Position numbers and translations under genes: made by a program
Notes under the pieces: model-generated
The model's database searches: none
Told to the model about the DNA's origin: nothing
Seen by the model: the letters and a program-made list of their open reading frames with translations, nothing else
Shown here: positions 12,433 to 24,153 of the stretch, in pieces
How the letters are laid out: the number at the start of each line of letters is the position of its first letter
How positions within the stretch are numbered: the first letter of the stretch is position 1
DNA from: Kalaharituber pfeilii
Lineage: Eukaryota > Ascomycota > Pezizomycetes > Pezizales > Pezizaceae
Direction of reading: 5' to 3'
Length of the DNA stretch: 64,000 bases
Assembly: GCA_015179045.1 (NCBI GenBank)
Contig: WHUZ01000004.1
Coordinates: 558,001 to 622,000, forward strand

Positions 12433-13493
12433 TCAAGTCATCATCTCACCAATTGTACCCAAAACTTCCGCCGGAGGAGCCGAGAGATGCAACAGGTGAT
12501 CTAACAAAAGTTTATTGACCAATCCCGTAAGTGCGCCTTCTCGCTTCTTGACCTTGCCCGTCCCACCAGAAGGATCGCTCTCCAAACACTCAACATTTGG
12601 CTCACGGCCAAGCACAGCCCACCAAATCGCCGGATCGCCAATGCTGTCGCAGAACTCCAGTAACTCTTTAATCCCACCCTGACCATCAAGAGGAAGCCCT
12701 ACTTCAATCGCAGTTGCAATTGTTTCCGGTGCGCATTTGACGCCAAGTTTGCGCACATATAAATCAATGGCTTGGGCGTGCCGTAGCTTGATGGCTTGTT
12801 GTAGGCCGAGGGCGGCAGCGTCACGGTTACTTTCGTCGAGCCCTGCCCCGCGCGAGATGAGCTCCTCGAGGAGTGTGAGATCGATTGAGGAAAATGGTGG
12901 TTTAAGGAGGCGGATCGGAAGGGCCACTCCTGTAAGGTCGAGCGGACCGTGCTGGGACTCGCATGTGTGGAGAATATGGACGGTGAAGAAGCGACGAGAG
13001 ATGAGGTCTGTGAGTGCAGGTGGGTGGTTGTACGCCGAGGAGAGGATTTTCAGTTGCAAGTAGCGGTCTGCCAAGAGGTGGTGGAGACGGGGGGAGGCGA
13101 GCGGGAGAGACAAGTTTGTGCTGAGAAGGAAGACCTTCTGAACGAGCTCAGTTGGGAGGAGCTCGAGTGGGGAGAGGGTCTGGAGCTGGAGAACGGCGGG
13201 GGAGAGCTTCGATGAGGCGGTGGAGGAGAAGTCCTTTTGCTTCTTGTGCTTTTGCTTGCGCTCTTTGGAGGTTGGGGTTGAGGAACGGGAGGAGCGGGAG
13301 GAGCGGGAGGAGCGGGAAGAGCGGGGGGGCTGCTCAAGCTCTCCGGTTGCTCCGGCGTAGCTGGGATGGGTGATGAGCTAGCGCTTCGGGGACGCTTTTG
13401 AGACCCTGGCGAGTCGCTGCTGGCACGGCTGCTGCTTTTGCTCTTTCGCTTCTTGTATCTGGAGCTGGTGACGCCAGGAGTGAGGAAGCCCAT
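12433..13493 (-). CDS. Conserved fungal protein, F-box-like segment plus helical repeats, frame interrupted
   Basis: The start at 13493 opens with MGFLTPG, then a Ser/Arg/Pro-rich tail. The second part, read in another frame to 12433, has a basic stretch (KERKQKHKKQ), an F-box-like LSPLELLPTELVQKVF segment with ASPRLHHLL, and ankyrin-like helical pairs (LISRGAGLDESNRDAA). The two parts join if one G/C is added in the 7-base homopolymer at 13323-13329, giving 353 residues. Alternatively a weak 44-nt intron (13404-13361, donor GTCTCA) gives 338 residues. I recall this MGFLTP/KHKKQKDF architecture as widely conserved in filamentous ascomycetes but know no function. An F-box would suggest an SCF ubiquitin-ligase adaptor; this is inference. 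Confidence 0.65.
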
Positions 13494-13767
13494 TGTCCTA
13501 GCTTACGGCGTTGGCGACAAGAAATGGTTCCTGGTTCCTCCTCCCTCCCTCGAGGGGTGCGCATGCAGAGGTCGCGGTGATGGCGCAGTGCTGCGGTACG
13601 GCACGTGTGGCGCAGTGGTGGTCCGGATCTGCAAGGGCCCGCTACTCCTTGGCATGCGCTCCCACGCGGGGCCTATCTCCAGCTGATACATAGAGCTCCA
13701 GAGCCCGCAAGAATACCCACTTCCAGTGAATGAAAGTAAGCCGCATCGTCCTGAGCTCACCGCGAAC

Positions 13768-14785
13768 ATGACTTCCGTACCCGCCATTGTTGTCCCAGCG
13801 GCGGCGAGGCACACTGCAACGTTCGTTAACCACTTGCCCCCCTCAACACACATACAGTTCCCCAGCTTGTGCATTCCCGGAGCTGCTGCATGCTGATGAA
13901 AAGGGCAGGCTTATATTCTTGCATGGATTAGGGGATACCGGATATGGGTGGTATGTGTATTTATCTCCGGGGGAGATAGAGGCAGCTTCGCTGACTTCAG
14001 TCATTGAGGTCCCCGATCTCAGAGAACTTTCGGCTGAGGCGGAAGTTCGACGAAGTTGCGTTCATATTCCCGCATGCGCCGCCGATACCGATTACATGTG
14101 TGAGGCCTCTTTTATCGGGCATTTCTCGGAAGGGCAGAAGGTGGCTAACAATGGTGGTCTATAGAACATGGGCATGAGAATGCCGGGATGGTACGATATT
14201 GTGAGTCTATAGAAAAGTGATTGTACCAACTGAGTGGCTAACATTGTGCTCATAGAAAGATTTTGGCAACTTGAATGCTACGGACGATGAGCAAGGCATG
14301 ATGAAGAGCGTCACGCACATCAATAAGATCATTTCTGAGCAGACCGACAAAGGAATCCCTCCGGAAAGAATTATCGTCGGCGGTTTCAGTCAGGGTAGTG
14401 TCATTGCAATGCTGGTATGACCCTCACAACTGCTGGCACAGTCGCAAGATGTATGCTGATTCGTTCCTCGTAGACTGGCCTTACCTCTGAGCGCTCACTT
14501 GGAGGAATCATCTGTCTTTCTGGGTACCTACCTTTCCGCGAGAAAATTGCAAGCATGAGGACCGAGAAAGGAAAGAAATTGCCAATCTTCATGGGCCATG
14601 GCACGAAGGACCCAGTGGTAAAGCATGTCTGGGGAGAGATGTCGAGAGACCTCTTGGTAGGCATGGGACAGGATGTTACATGGAAGTCATACCCGGACTT
14701 GGAGCACAGTGCCACACCGCAGGAGATTAATGATGTCGAGAAATGGATCGATGCGAGATTGTCTGCGACTGCAAGCAAGGCATAG
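13768..14785 (+). CDS. apt1: Acyl-protein thioesterase 1 (phospholipase/carboxylesterase family)
   Basis: Removes palmitate and other acyl groups from cysteines of cytosolic proteins such as Ras and G-alpha. Six exons (13768-13820, 13909-13950, 14009-14099, 14165-14200, 14256-14414, 14474-14785) give 230 residues, the normal family size. The alpha/beta-hydrolase signatures are intact: the oxyanion strand LIFLHGLGDTG near the start, the nucleophile Ser in GGFSQGS, the Asp in GTKDPVV and the His in DLEHS. NMGMRMPGWYDI is also typical. The first intron uses donor GTTCGT. Exons of 36 and 42 nt are unusually small but in phase. The gene starts about 270 bp from the start of the divergent gene at 13493. 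Confidence 0.9.
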
Positions 14786-15097
14786 AGTGGGACTTGTGAA
14801 TTGTGGATTGGTCGCATGAAGCATGCAGTTGTGCATGCGATTTTGGACATAAGTCACTGCTAATTAGAATGGGTATGGAAAGATAGATGTTTCAAGCCAA
14901 TAGGAATACCCTTGTAGTAACCAATTCATAAGAGTAACCTATGGTTCAAACCCCTTTTTTTAAGTTTTCTTTTTTAAAAAATAAAGACTTTGAAGTGCGT
15001 ATAAGGTTTTTCAATGAACTCCCATGCTCCTCCTCCTCCACTGTCCTACCGCCCCTTTGATGTTTGCTTTGTTCCTACCACTTGAGCGTTATCGGGC

Positions 15098-15337
15098 TCA
15101 ATCATTCTTCTTATTCAAAGCTTCGGTTTTCGCCTTAATCTCTTCTTTTGATGGTTTGCTTTCAAACACCGACATATCTTGGGGCAGCACTGGCCCGGGG
15201 GGTGCCTGAAAGTGTTCTGGGCGAGCTCTAGTAGGCTGCATCTGGTCGCCGGACGACGAGCCCCTGTCAAAAACGCCAGCTTCGGCGGTTTCCTTTGAGG
15301 GTATGACGGGGGCGTTAACGTTTTGGTTATCAGACAT
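15098..15337 (-). CDS. Small conserved fungal protein, 79 residues
   Basis: A single uninterrupted frame of 79 residues starting at an ATG. It is hydrophilic and probably disordered, with a motif EAGVFDRGSSSGDQMQPTRA followed by PEHFQAPPGPVLPQ and a charged C-terminal helix of Lys/Glu. The same GLFDRG...QMQPTRA...PEHF arrangement is, from memory, found in short uncharacterised proteins of many filamentous ascomycetes, which supports a real gene. No catalytic or membrane feature is visible and I do not assign a function. The region 15338-15630 upstream is a likely 5' UTR, possibly with an intron. Confidence 0.6.
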   Translation of the reverse strand: MSDNQNVNAPVIPSKETAEAGVFDRGSSSGDQMQPTRARPEHFQAPPGPVLPQDMSVFESKPSKEEIKAKTEALNKKND

Positions 15338-16220
15338 GGCGTATTTCTGAAAAATACCAAATGTGGTTGATGGAGTGGCAGTAAGGCAGAAGGGTGAAGA
15401 GAAGAGACTGATTGGGCGACTTGTAGGTACTTGGTTCAGTAAATTGACAGGGTTGATGCTGTGGTATTCGCGATATCAGTGCGACTGTATGTCTTTGAGA
15501 TGAGGCTGTGGAGGCGGATTGGGAATGAAGTACTTGTAGGAAGCTCTGCAACAGATATCCTGGGGCTTGTTCCCTTGCGTTTATAATGCCACAAGCAAGA
15601 AACGCTGACCGCTGACGTGCCCGGCAATGATTAGAGCTGGCCGACGATCATATGCTATCATAGGTAGGATCGAACGCAAGGAAACGCAGCTAGCTCGTGC
15701 AGCCTGCTCGTATTACAGACCCAAAAAAAGCTGAAAAGAACGCTCTCGTTTGATGTTCAATTTATGCTCATCGGTAACTTTTTTTTTTTATGGCCACTTC
15801 ACCTGCGTCTTCTTCAGCCTGGGCATGAAAAGTAGAAAAAGGAAGCACCTGTTCCCGAAAATCCCGTGAGACCGTGAAGCCCCCGAACTTCAGCTCTCTT
15901 TTACCGAGGAATAGCATCTGAATAAGCAAAGTTTCATTTTCCCAACCCCAAGTTTGTTTGCTTGGTCAATCGCGCATTCACAACCTGACTGAGAGCTGTT
16001 TGTCGCTTCTTCACCACCACGACGGGAGCCCAAAAGCGGTTGGAACAATAACTCGCGGACAATTGGAGTGAATTCTGTACTAAAGTGTGATTTTCAGGGG
16101 TCCTAGAAATATAAAGGTAGAGCGAGTAGGCTTGAAACTAAACGGACATCATAGGTAGAGCTATAAGGGGTTTTGGGAAGCCGTCAGGGCTGGAGGTAGC
16201 GTGGTCGGGCAATATACAAG
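15338..16220. other. Divergent promoter region
   Basis: Between the small minus-strand gene and the plus-strand carrier gene. Contains short T- and A-tracts (for example near 15780). No frame with coding character; it should hold both promoters and 5' leaders. Confidence 0.4.
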
Positions 16221-19200
16221 ATGTCGTATTATAATTCCGATTTGGTATGTGACAGCTGTTATAGAGTTTCTTGCCCACCCTTCACTTGCTATGCTTTGAG
16301 AATAGAACTTTTGTTTATGCTAACATTATTCGACCAGGACGCGTTTACGTTCTATCAGTGAGCGAGCCCCTTCAAACTGAACCCGATGCAATGGAGGTGT
16401 GTGTGTGCTAAATCCAGGCCAAACTTTTCTTGTCCCACAGTACGGAGCACGACCATGACTTACATCAGCTGCATCACCCCCCCATCGACACCCGGGGATC
16501 CACATCCCACATATACCGCACCCGCACGCGCCGAATTTAAGTAGTTACCTGCCAAGTAATGAGAAGGCCCAAGAGGCCTCACTCCCTGCGTTGGGCCAGG
16601 CGCTCTCTGGATCAGTTGGATCGGCGATTGCGAATCTTGCGGTGTACCCACTGGATGTAGTGGTAAAGCGATTACAGGTTCAGCGGGCACTATCCCGTCG
16701 GCCGGAGACGAAAAGAGAGAGGGACAAGCGGCTAGAAAGGGAGAGGCTAGAAAAGGACAAGGAAGAAGCGCTACTGGCGTATAGTCAGGATCCTGAAGAA
16801 GATGAGAAGGAGGAACGCGAGAGGGTTAAAAAAATTGAGAGGAGGGCAAGGAGGGAGAGGGAAAAGGAAAGAAGAGAAAGGAAGGAGAAGGGAATGGGAA
16901 TGGTTTTTGATGCCGATAATTCCAACGGCCAAGTCGACGCCTACGGTAACCGTCTGGAGGGTAGGAACGGGAGGCTGGGTAAGCAAGGCTATGACAAAAG
17001 TACAGGCTCATACAGAGGATTCCCTTCAGTAATGGACGGTGGTGGGGTAGCGGAGAAGGTCCGGAATCAGCTATTGGAGGAGAGGAAGCAGCGCGCACGT
17101 GGAAGCCTCCATGGCAGTGATGTATGGGATGATGATGATGATGATGATTACGCCGGCAGCGGCATCATTGAGGTAACTGAGGAGAAGAAGTGGGAACGGC
17201 ATAAAGTCATAGAAGATCACAAAGATCTCGAGGGTTACTTTACAGAGGGGGATGAGGTGGAAGAAGAAGAGAACTATACCGGTGTAGCGGATGCGTTTGA
17301 GAAGATCTATGATAAGGAGGGTTTGAAAGGACTCTACACGGGTGTGGTGGAAGATACTGTGAATACCATTGGACATGGAATTTGGTATTTTGCTACCTGT
17401 AAGTTATGAATGCTAGTATTTGATACTGCACATGATATACATAATGCACTAGATACCTCCTTTATAGCCTCATCCTACTTCCCTTGTCCATAGCCTTATC
17501 TTTTCCTTCTTATCCATATATTTAACACGTTCTCCGTTTCATCCCTTTTAAGATGGAAGCGAGCTAATCACTGGCTTTGGTTGCTTGCGATGATGGCCAT
17601 GAAATGTAGATTCTTTCCTCAGGCAGCAACGCCTCAAGCATCTCCCTCCGCATACAACCTCCTTACCAGTTCTCGAAGAGCTCTCAGTAGGCATCCTAGC
17701 AGGCGCCATATCCAAGTTCTTCACCACTCCAATTGCCAACGTCGTTACGAGGAAACAAACCGCCATATACCATACCCGTGCTCATGAGGCTACCAAACGA
17801 AAGAAAACGCACGATCACGAGCATAAAAAGAAGCATAAGCACAAGTCTCCCTCCACGGTCTCTATTATACAGGACATCTACGACGAGCATGGTGCAGCGG
17901 GGTTCTGGGCAGGATATAAACCAGCGCTGCTGTTAACGATGAATCCGGCTATTACATTCTTGTTATATGAGCTGTTAAAAAAGGGGCTGCCGAAGAAACA
18001 TAGGGGGAGGCAGACGAAATCACAGACCTTTCTGCTGGGTGCGCTGGCGAAGGCGGTGGCGAGTACGGTGACATATCCATTGGCTGTTGTGAAGACGAGG
18101 AGTATGATTAAGACAAGGAAGAAAATGGAAGGGAGTGTCAGGAGGAAAGGCCGTACAAGTACAGACAGTGCGTCATCCACAAGTAGTAGCAGTAGCAGCG
18201 ACAGCAGCTGTGAGAGCAGCAGCGGAAGTGAGAGTGACAACGAAGGGGGATCTAGAAGGTATAAATTGAGATATAAGTTAAAGTATAAGAAGAAGTTGGC
18301 AAAGTATAGGAAGAACAAGGGGGGCACTGCGAGCGGGATGAGGGCCGTGGCGAAGGAGATATGGAAAACAGAGGGTATTAAGGGATTCTATGTTGGTCTG
18401 TGGGCGGAGGTGCTGAAAGGTTTCTTTGCGAATGGTAAGTGATAGTTGTAAATAATTAATTTGGGCGCTGTGCTGACTAGGATGAAGGTATATCAATGTT
18501 GATTAAGGAAACAATTTTCCATACATTGACATCTATGTACCTCCTTGTACTCCGCGCCCGAAACCGCTCGGAGGACAGGTCCATTGCCGGTACCATGAGT
18601 TCTCTCGGCCAGGAGATCTACGAGCGCATTGCGACGAAACAACGGCACGCTGCCGACAAAGCAGATAATGTAGTGCGCGGAGCAGAGGGACTAATTGAAC
18701 GCGGCAAAGAGCGCTGGAATATCGGCAAAGAGAAGATTATCCGTGGAATCACGGGCAGTGCAGGCGGTACTGTCGGTGGGGTTCTACGGAGTCATAATAC
18801 TGAAGGAGAGGAAATTACAAGGACAACCACCACGACAACTACTGTGACGGAGAAGATCATGAAACAGGATCTGAACGGGAATGGAAATGCTACAGTTAAT
18901 GTTGATGTTACAAGCCCTCGCCGCATGGAGAGGAGCAACAGCGTAGAAATGATCAAACGTAAGCTCCAGATGCGGGACGCAGGGCGTGAGAGAGTCCATG
19001 AAGGCACCATTCACGATGGTACGCTGAAATTCGGCCGAAACCATCCAAATAGCCCAGGCCTTGAAGGTGCAGGTGTCATTGCCGCAACAACGGCCGCTGC
19101 GCCTGTAATCTCAGGAATCACTGACTCGGAGAAGATCCAGGTGCCATCCATCAACACGCGGGAGCGGGTTGCATGCTGGCTCGAGAAAACAGAGAAGGAA

Positions 19201-19503
19201 GGCCTCGGGATGGGGGCAATTCCAACACCACTTCCACCTCCACCTCCACCTCCAGTAATTCCGATAGTTCCATCTTACTCTTCTCCGCCAGGAGCGATGC
19301 ATCTTAATACGCCGTTCACGCCGCATGGGAAGGGAAACGGGCTTGAGAGTAGCAGGATAGCAAATGGGGGGCTGCGGACCAGCACGTTTGATGTAACGAA
19401 GAGCAGGAATATCATGGACGGGGGAAGTTTCAAGAGGAGTGAGGCGAGGGAGCATCATGTGAATTGGGAGGGGGATGGTCTGAATTGGAAGATGAGGAGG
19501 TGA
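16221..19503 (+). CDS. Mitochondrial-carrier-family (SLC25) protein with long C-terminal extension; one frame break
   Basis: Six-helix carrier-fold membrane transporter of mitochondria or peroxisomes. Exons are 16221-16244, 16338-16357, 16441-17398, 17610-18434 and 18488-19503, giving 947 residues if one C is added to the C7 run at 16477-16483. Without that change the frame stops at 16538. The three repeats start at LGQALSGSVGSAIANLAVYPLDVV, EELSVGILAGAISKFF and FLLGALAKAVASTVTYPL. Only the first carries the full P-x-D-x4-R signature; in the other two the acid is Ala. Long Lys/Glu inserts sit in repeats 1 and 3, including a Ser-rich stretch near 18180. A 330-residue low-complexity tail follows. 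It resembles the Pmp47/Ant1-like fungal carriers, but substrate is unknown. The 211-nt intron at 17399 is the least certain junction. Confidence 0.72.
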
Positions 19504-20639
19504 GGGGTCGACAGACATTTGTGCTGGTGCGTTAAGGTCAGAGAGATGAAAGATTGGAAAACCTTTGGGAGGCAGAATCTTTGATTTTCATTTGGGGTTT
19601 GGTTTTGTGGGTTTCATTTGATATCCTAATTTTCACGATCTGATACCTATATTTTCATTCTACTACTTTCCTACTTTTCAATTTTCTTCACTGCATCTTT
19701 TCTTCATCTCCTGTGACGTCTTTTTATCTTTTAACTCTGGTTTTCTACTCTTTTATTATTTTCGTGAAAAATTCCTATTCTTTCGCCGAGAAACTGCATA
19801 CGAAGGATGAAGCGCGCGGATGGATCGATCAACACGAAGTCTTCGCATTCCTCACGTCTGATATCAACAACTATTCTGGACTAGAGCGCACTATAGGAAC
19901 ACAGTAGGTATTTCTATACACCCACACTGTTGTGTCGAATGCAATCGCCGGCAGGACAATATCGTTAAGGAGCATCGAACAGAACGCCAACAAAAGCAAA
20001 TCAAAATGTACAATTTCTGGATACTCATTACTGGAGTTTTGGGGATTTGAGTGTCATTTGGGATAGGACGGGCCATTTCTTCACAAATCTAGACAAAGTT
20101 CGCTTCGGATTACCAGGCTGGAGTTGTAGGAGGAGCGGGGTAGTCATGCTTTTAAATTTTCAAGGACCCATTATTTTGTTGGAGAGGGGAGGTGGGTGTA
20201 ATGGCAGGTGGTCGGCGGATAGGACGAGCGAGCGGTTGCTTACTGGGGTTTTTTAAGGCTCAGCAGGAGAGGGATAAGGGGAAGAATACCAAAGGGGCCA
20301 GATATGAATCTGCATGATTTCATGATGCTGATGAATGTAGTTATTATGATGATATGATGGATACGTACTTAAGATATGAATAGCTGAGAGATTGATATGG
20401 TATAGAAATATAAATGGTAGCGCTGACCCATACAAGTGGAAGGGAAGGAAGATGTATTACGTCAACTCTAAATGCACGCTTACGTAAACCACCCAGAGCT
20501 TATTCCGCCAAGATTTACAACATTGGTCTCATGCCATTATAACATTAGCCCTCACGCCCGAAAAATTCAAGAGATTGAGTTCGCGGGAAGACAACCACAC
20601 AACTGCAAAACTCCAATCTACCTCGCTGCTGACACCACA
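19504..20639. other. Intergenic region between carrier gene and dbp9
   Basis: The first 200 bp are T-rich and probably the 3' UTR of the carrier gene. A 64-codon open frame at 19713-19907 begins with a hydrophobic stretch but matches nothing I know and has no supporting exons. The rest should be the dbp9 promoter. No supported gene. Confidence 0.4.
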
Positions 20640-22868
20640 ATGAAGCGAAAACATTCCGATGACACATCCTCTGCTCCCCCGACATCACTAACAACCGAGT
20701 CGAATCTGGACGAGGAAACTACGTTTCAAAATTTGGGACTGGACCCAAGGCTGCTACAGGGAATTGCGAAACTGGAGTTTGCGCATCCTACGGCGGTGCA
20801 GGCAAAGGCGATACCATTGGCGTTGGAGGGAAAAGATATATTAGGTGTGTGCGTGAGAGTTATTGGGGTCAGATGCTGTTGTACCAGGGTGACTTGACGC
20901 TGACGAAAGGGTCCGAGTGGATAGCGAGAGCGAAGACGGGATCCGGAAAGACGGCGGCATATCTGTTACCAGTGCTACAAAGTATATTGAAGAGGAAAGA
21001 TGTGGAGGCCGATGATGTATGGAGCCACAATTTATTGAAATTTGCCAAGATGGGAGATTGACAGTGTTTGTGGGACCAGGTCGGGCCGACTGCTCTTATC
21101 CTCGTGCCGACACGAGAGCTGGCGGCGCAGGTCCATAAGATGGCGGAGAGGCTGGCTGCGTACTGTGGGAAGGCTATCCGCGTTGTGAATCTAGCGCAGA
21201 ATGTCAGCGAGCAGGTGCAACAGTGTGTCTCCTTCCTTCACTTGGGTTTGCGTCGATCGCTGAACTTCTCTAACATTCTATACCAGGTCCCTTCTAGCGG
21301 AATCCCCAGAAATTGTTGTAGCAACGCCTAGCCGTGCACTCGCCCACATAAACCACTCCCCGCAATCCCTCTCCTCCCATCTCACCCACCTTATCATTGA
21401 CGAAGCCGACCTTGTCCTTTCCTACGGTTATGAAGATGACCTCCAAGCCGTCGCCAAAGCGCTTCCCAAGGGCCTACAAACCTTTCTTGCCAGTGCTACC
21501 CTCACTGACGAAGTTGATACCCTCAGAAAGCTTTTCTGCCGCGCCCCCGTCATCCTGCGAGTCCTAGACGACGACACCACTGGCAGCACTTTTGGTGGCG
21601 GCCTCCGACAATTCGTAGTGCGGTGTGCAGAGGACGAGAAATTTCTTCTACTCTACGTCATTTTTAAGCTCAAGTTGATCAAGGGCAAGTCGATTGTCTT
21701 TGTTGGCGACATCGATAGGTGTTACAGGGTGAGGTTATTTCTGGAGCAGTTTGGTATTAGGGCGTGCGTGCTGAATTCGGAACTCCCAGTGAATTCGAGA
21801 CTGCATATTGTGGATCAGTTTAATAAGAATGTGTACGATATTATAATAGCGACGGACGAGAACGAGGTTATGGGGGATGAGCAAGACGATGATATTGATG
21901 CTCATGTTGCGGAAGAGGAAGCGGATACCACCAATGCCGGTGGTAGCGAGGGGGAGGGGGAGGGACATGGCAACGCGGACATTGACATGCCTGACGCAGA
22001 CTCTATCACTCCACCACCAGCCAAAAAGCAGAAAAAGAAGAAAGACACCTTTCAAACCAAAAAGAACAAGCCTCGCCGCAAACGTGATAAGGAATACGGC
22101 ATATCTCGTGGTATCGATTTTCAGAACGTCTCGTGCGTGCTCAACTTCGATCTTCCGACCACTTCACGCTCGTACACGCACCGTATTGGTCGTACGGCTC
22201 GCGCTGGGCGTGCAGGGATGGCACTCAGCTTCGTTGTGCCGGCGAATCTTTTTGGAAAGCATAAGCCCACCACGTTCGCGCAGTGCGAAAACGACGAGAA
22301 GGTGCTGGCGCGTATACAGAGACACCAACGGAAGCGCGCTGGCTTGCCATCGAAACCGAAGGCCGGCGAAGACCCTGTGGCAACGGACGTTGTCAAGCCG
22401 TACGTCTTTGACATGAAGCAAGTGGATGCGTTCCGGTACCGCATGGAAGACGCCCTCCGGGCAGTGACAAAGGTCAAAATCCGCGAGGCCCGGCTCGCGG
22501 AATTGAGGAACGAGTTGGTGAAAAGCGAGAAGCTGAAGCGGTGGTTTGAGGAGAATCCGGGGGAGCTTAAGGCGCTGAGACACGATACGGGTAGCGCGGC
22601 AGGGGCGGGAGTGAGGGTATTGCCACATTTGAAGCATGTGCCGGATTATTTGTTGCCCAAGAGGGAGGGACTGGTGACTGCGGGAGGGGAAAGGGGAGGA
22701 AGGGAAGCAGGGGTTGGGGTGAAGGTTGGGTTCAGGAAGGAGACGGAAAATAGGATTAGAAGGGCGAGGATGATGAGGAGGAAGGGTGGTGGAGGGAAAG
22801 GAGGAGGGAAAGGAGGGAAAGGGAAGGGATCAAGGGATCCATTGAGGACGTTCAAGACGAAGCGGTAG
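20640..22868 (+). CDS. dbp9: ATP-dependent RNA helicase Dbp9 (DEAD box)
   Basis: Nucleolar DEAD-box helicase needed for 27S pre-rRNA processing and 60S subunit assembly. Four exons (20640-20844, 20925-21016, 21080-21222, 21287-22868) give 673 residues. Motifs in order: Q-motif region [11 protein letters not shown], Walker A AKTGSGKT (split by the first intron just upstream), [21 protein letters not shown] with DEAD, SAT in LASATLT, then the C-terminal helicase lobe with [17 protein letters not shown] and [10 protein letters not shown]. An acidic and basic insert (about 21870-22080) separates the ATDENE segment from RGIDF, which is characteristic of Dbp9 rather than other DEAD proteins. The Lys/Gly-rich tail is typical of nucleolar proteins. 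All catalytic motifs are intact. Confidence 0.92.
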
Positions 22869-23003
22869 CGGTGGTGGATGGGGATACTAGAGGAGCTTAC
22901 GAGGAACAGATATTTTTGTAATCTTGTGTTTCCCTTTATTAGAACTGTATAATATGGAACGGAAATATGAGGTATTCAAAGCAAGCAAAATTGTTCATTC
23001 TTT

Positions 23004-23034
<31 letters not shown>

Positions 23035-24153
23035 GCATCTGTTTAATAGCATCCAATATCATATACAAGCTATCCTCGTCGCCTGAACTCAACTGGTCAT
23101 TGCTTCAGGGTAATACCCTCCATAAACTGAAAAAAAAAGAAAAAGATATGAAAAGCGAAACTTAAAAAACGGAAAATGAAAAGATAGCAGCTTCTTTTTC
23201 CCGCAGCTCAGGTTCTAGAAGGGGAAGTGGAGTTAATATCGGTAGAGGGTGAGAATGGAGGAAGATGGCTGATGTGCTGCTTATACGGGTAGGATAGATA
23301 CGCAATATAATCACTTCAGGGTAACTTGCCTCTTCAAGAGAAGCTCAACTTGCAACATTGGGCCTATATCTCTGCACCGTATATCTCTACCGTGCTGCCA
23401 TTCACTACTACAAAGTACAGGAACAGTATTTGACGTTTGCAGCAATAGACATTTGGTAAACGATGCATAGTTACTTTACCGACACTTAGTCTGATATTGC
23501 ATTAATTTCTGCGAAGCTTTGGACTTACCATAGCTGCGATATAGTGAAGTGCCATACGACTGAGCAGGGGCTGATCCGAGTCTAAATGCATTCGCAATAG
23601 CAAACCGTAGGAACCAGCAAGGTGATTGGCTAATGACCGTCTCTTTCGCCGCCCTTTTTCCTCCACAGAAGTTAGCACTCACAAGTTCAATTTTGACCTC
23701 CAGTAGCATTAATCATAGCATCCAAGTAGGAGTTTACAGAATTCAATTTCTAGCTATACAGTACATAACTTACCATGACAAAGGCCGTGACCAGTAATTA
23801 CCAAATGGTAAGTGGGCGAAACAAACCAGCGTGCATTGTCTCCGAAACAGAACAGGTAGAATGTACACTGGAAACATTAGCAAAATTAAATTGCTGTGAT
23901 GTTGAAGTTTATTCCTAATGGAATTGAGAAAAGGGGACACATCCGGATGTGCGAATCCTGTTATTTTACAAGATTTCCGACAATCCAATTCATAGTCATG
24001 AGAAAACCGTCGTATTAGTACATCATGCAGAAAGCAAAAAAAAAAAAGGCAAGAATAACAGGTACTAACACACGAGCATAGGTTATCATTCATAATGTCA
24101 GAAAAAAAAAGAAGAAAGCTGAGAGAACACAACCGCTTCCAAGAAAACTACAT
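22869..24153. other. Convergent intergenic region with poly(T)
   Basis: About 1.3 kb between the 3' ends of dbp9 and mms22. Contains a 26-T run at 23009-23034. Short frames on both strands (for example 23770-24132) are AT-driven and carry no domain. No supported gene. Confidence 0.45.
23009..23034. repeat. Poly(T) tract, 26 nt
   Basis: Uninterrupted T run about 140 bp after the dbp9 stop, in the convergent 3' region. Could be a mononucleotide microsatellite. No gene function is implied. Confidence 0.8.

Noticed and set aside
14940..14985. B-box-like GGTTCAAACCCC followed by a T-run, suggesting a tRNA
   Set aside because: No matching A-box or cloverleaf could be built upstream in either direction; the AATAAA just after suggests the 3' end of apt1.
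19713..19907. 64-codon frame with hydrophobic start after the carrier gene
   Set aside because: Lies in T-rich 3' region; the hydrophobic part is the translation of T-runs and nothing downstream extends it.
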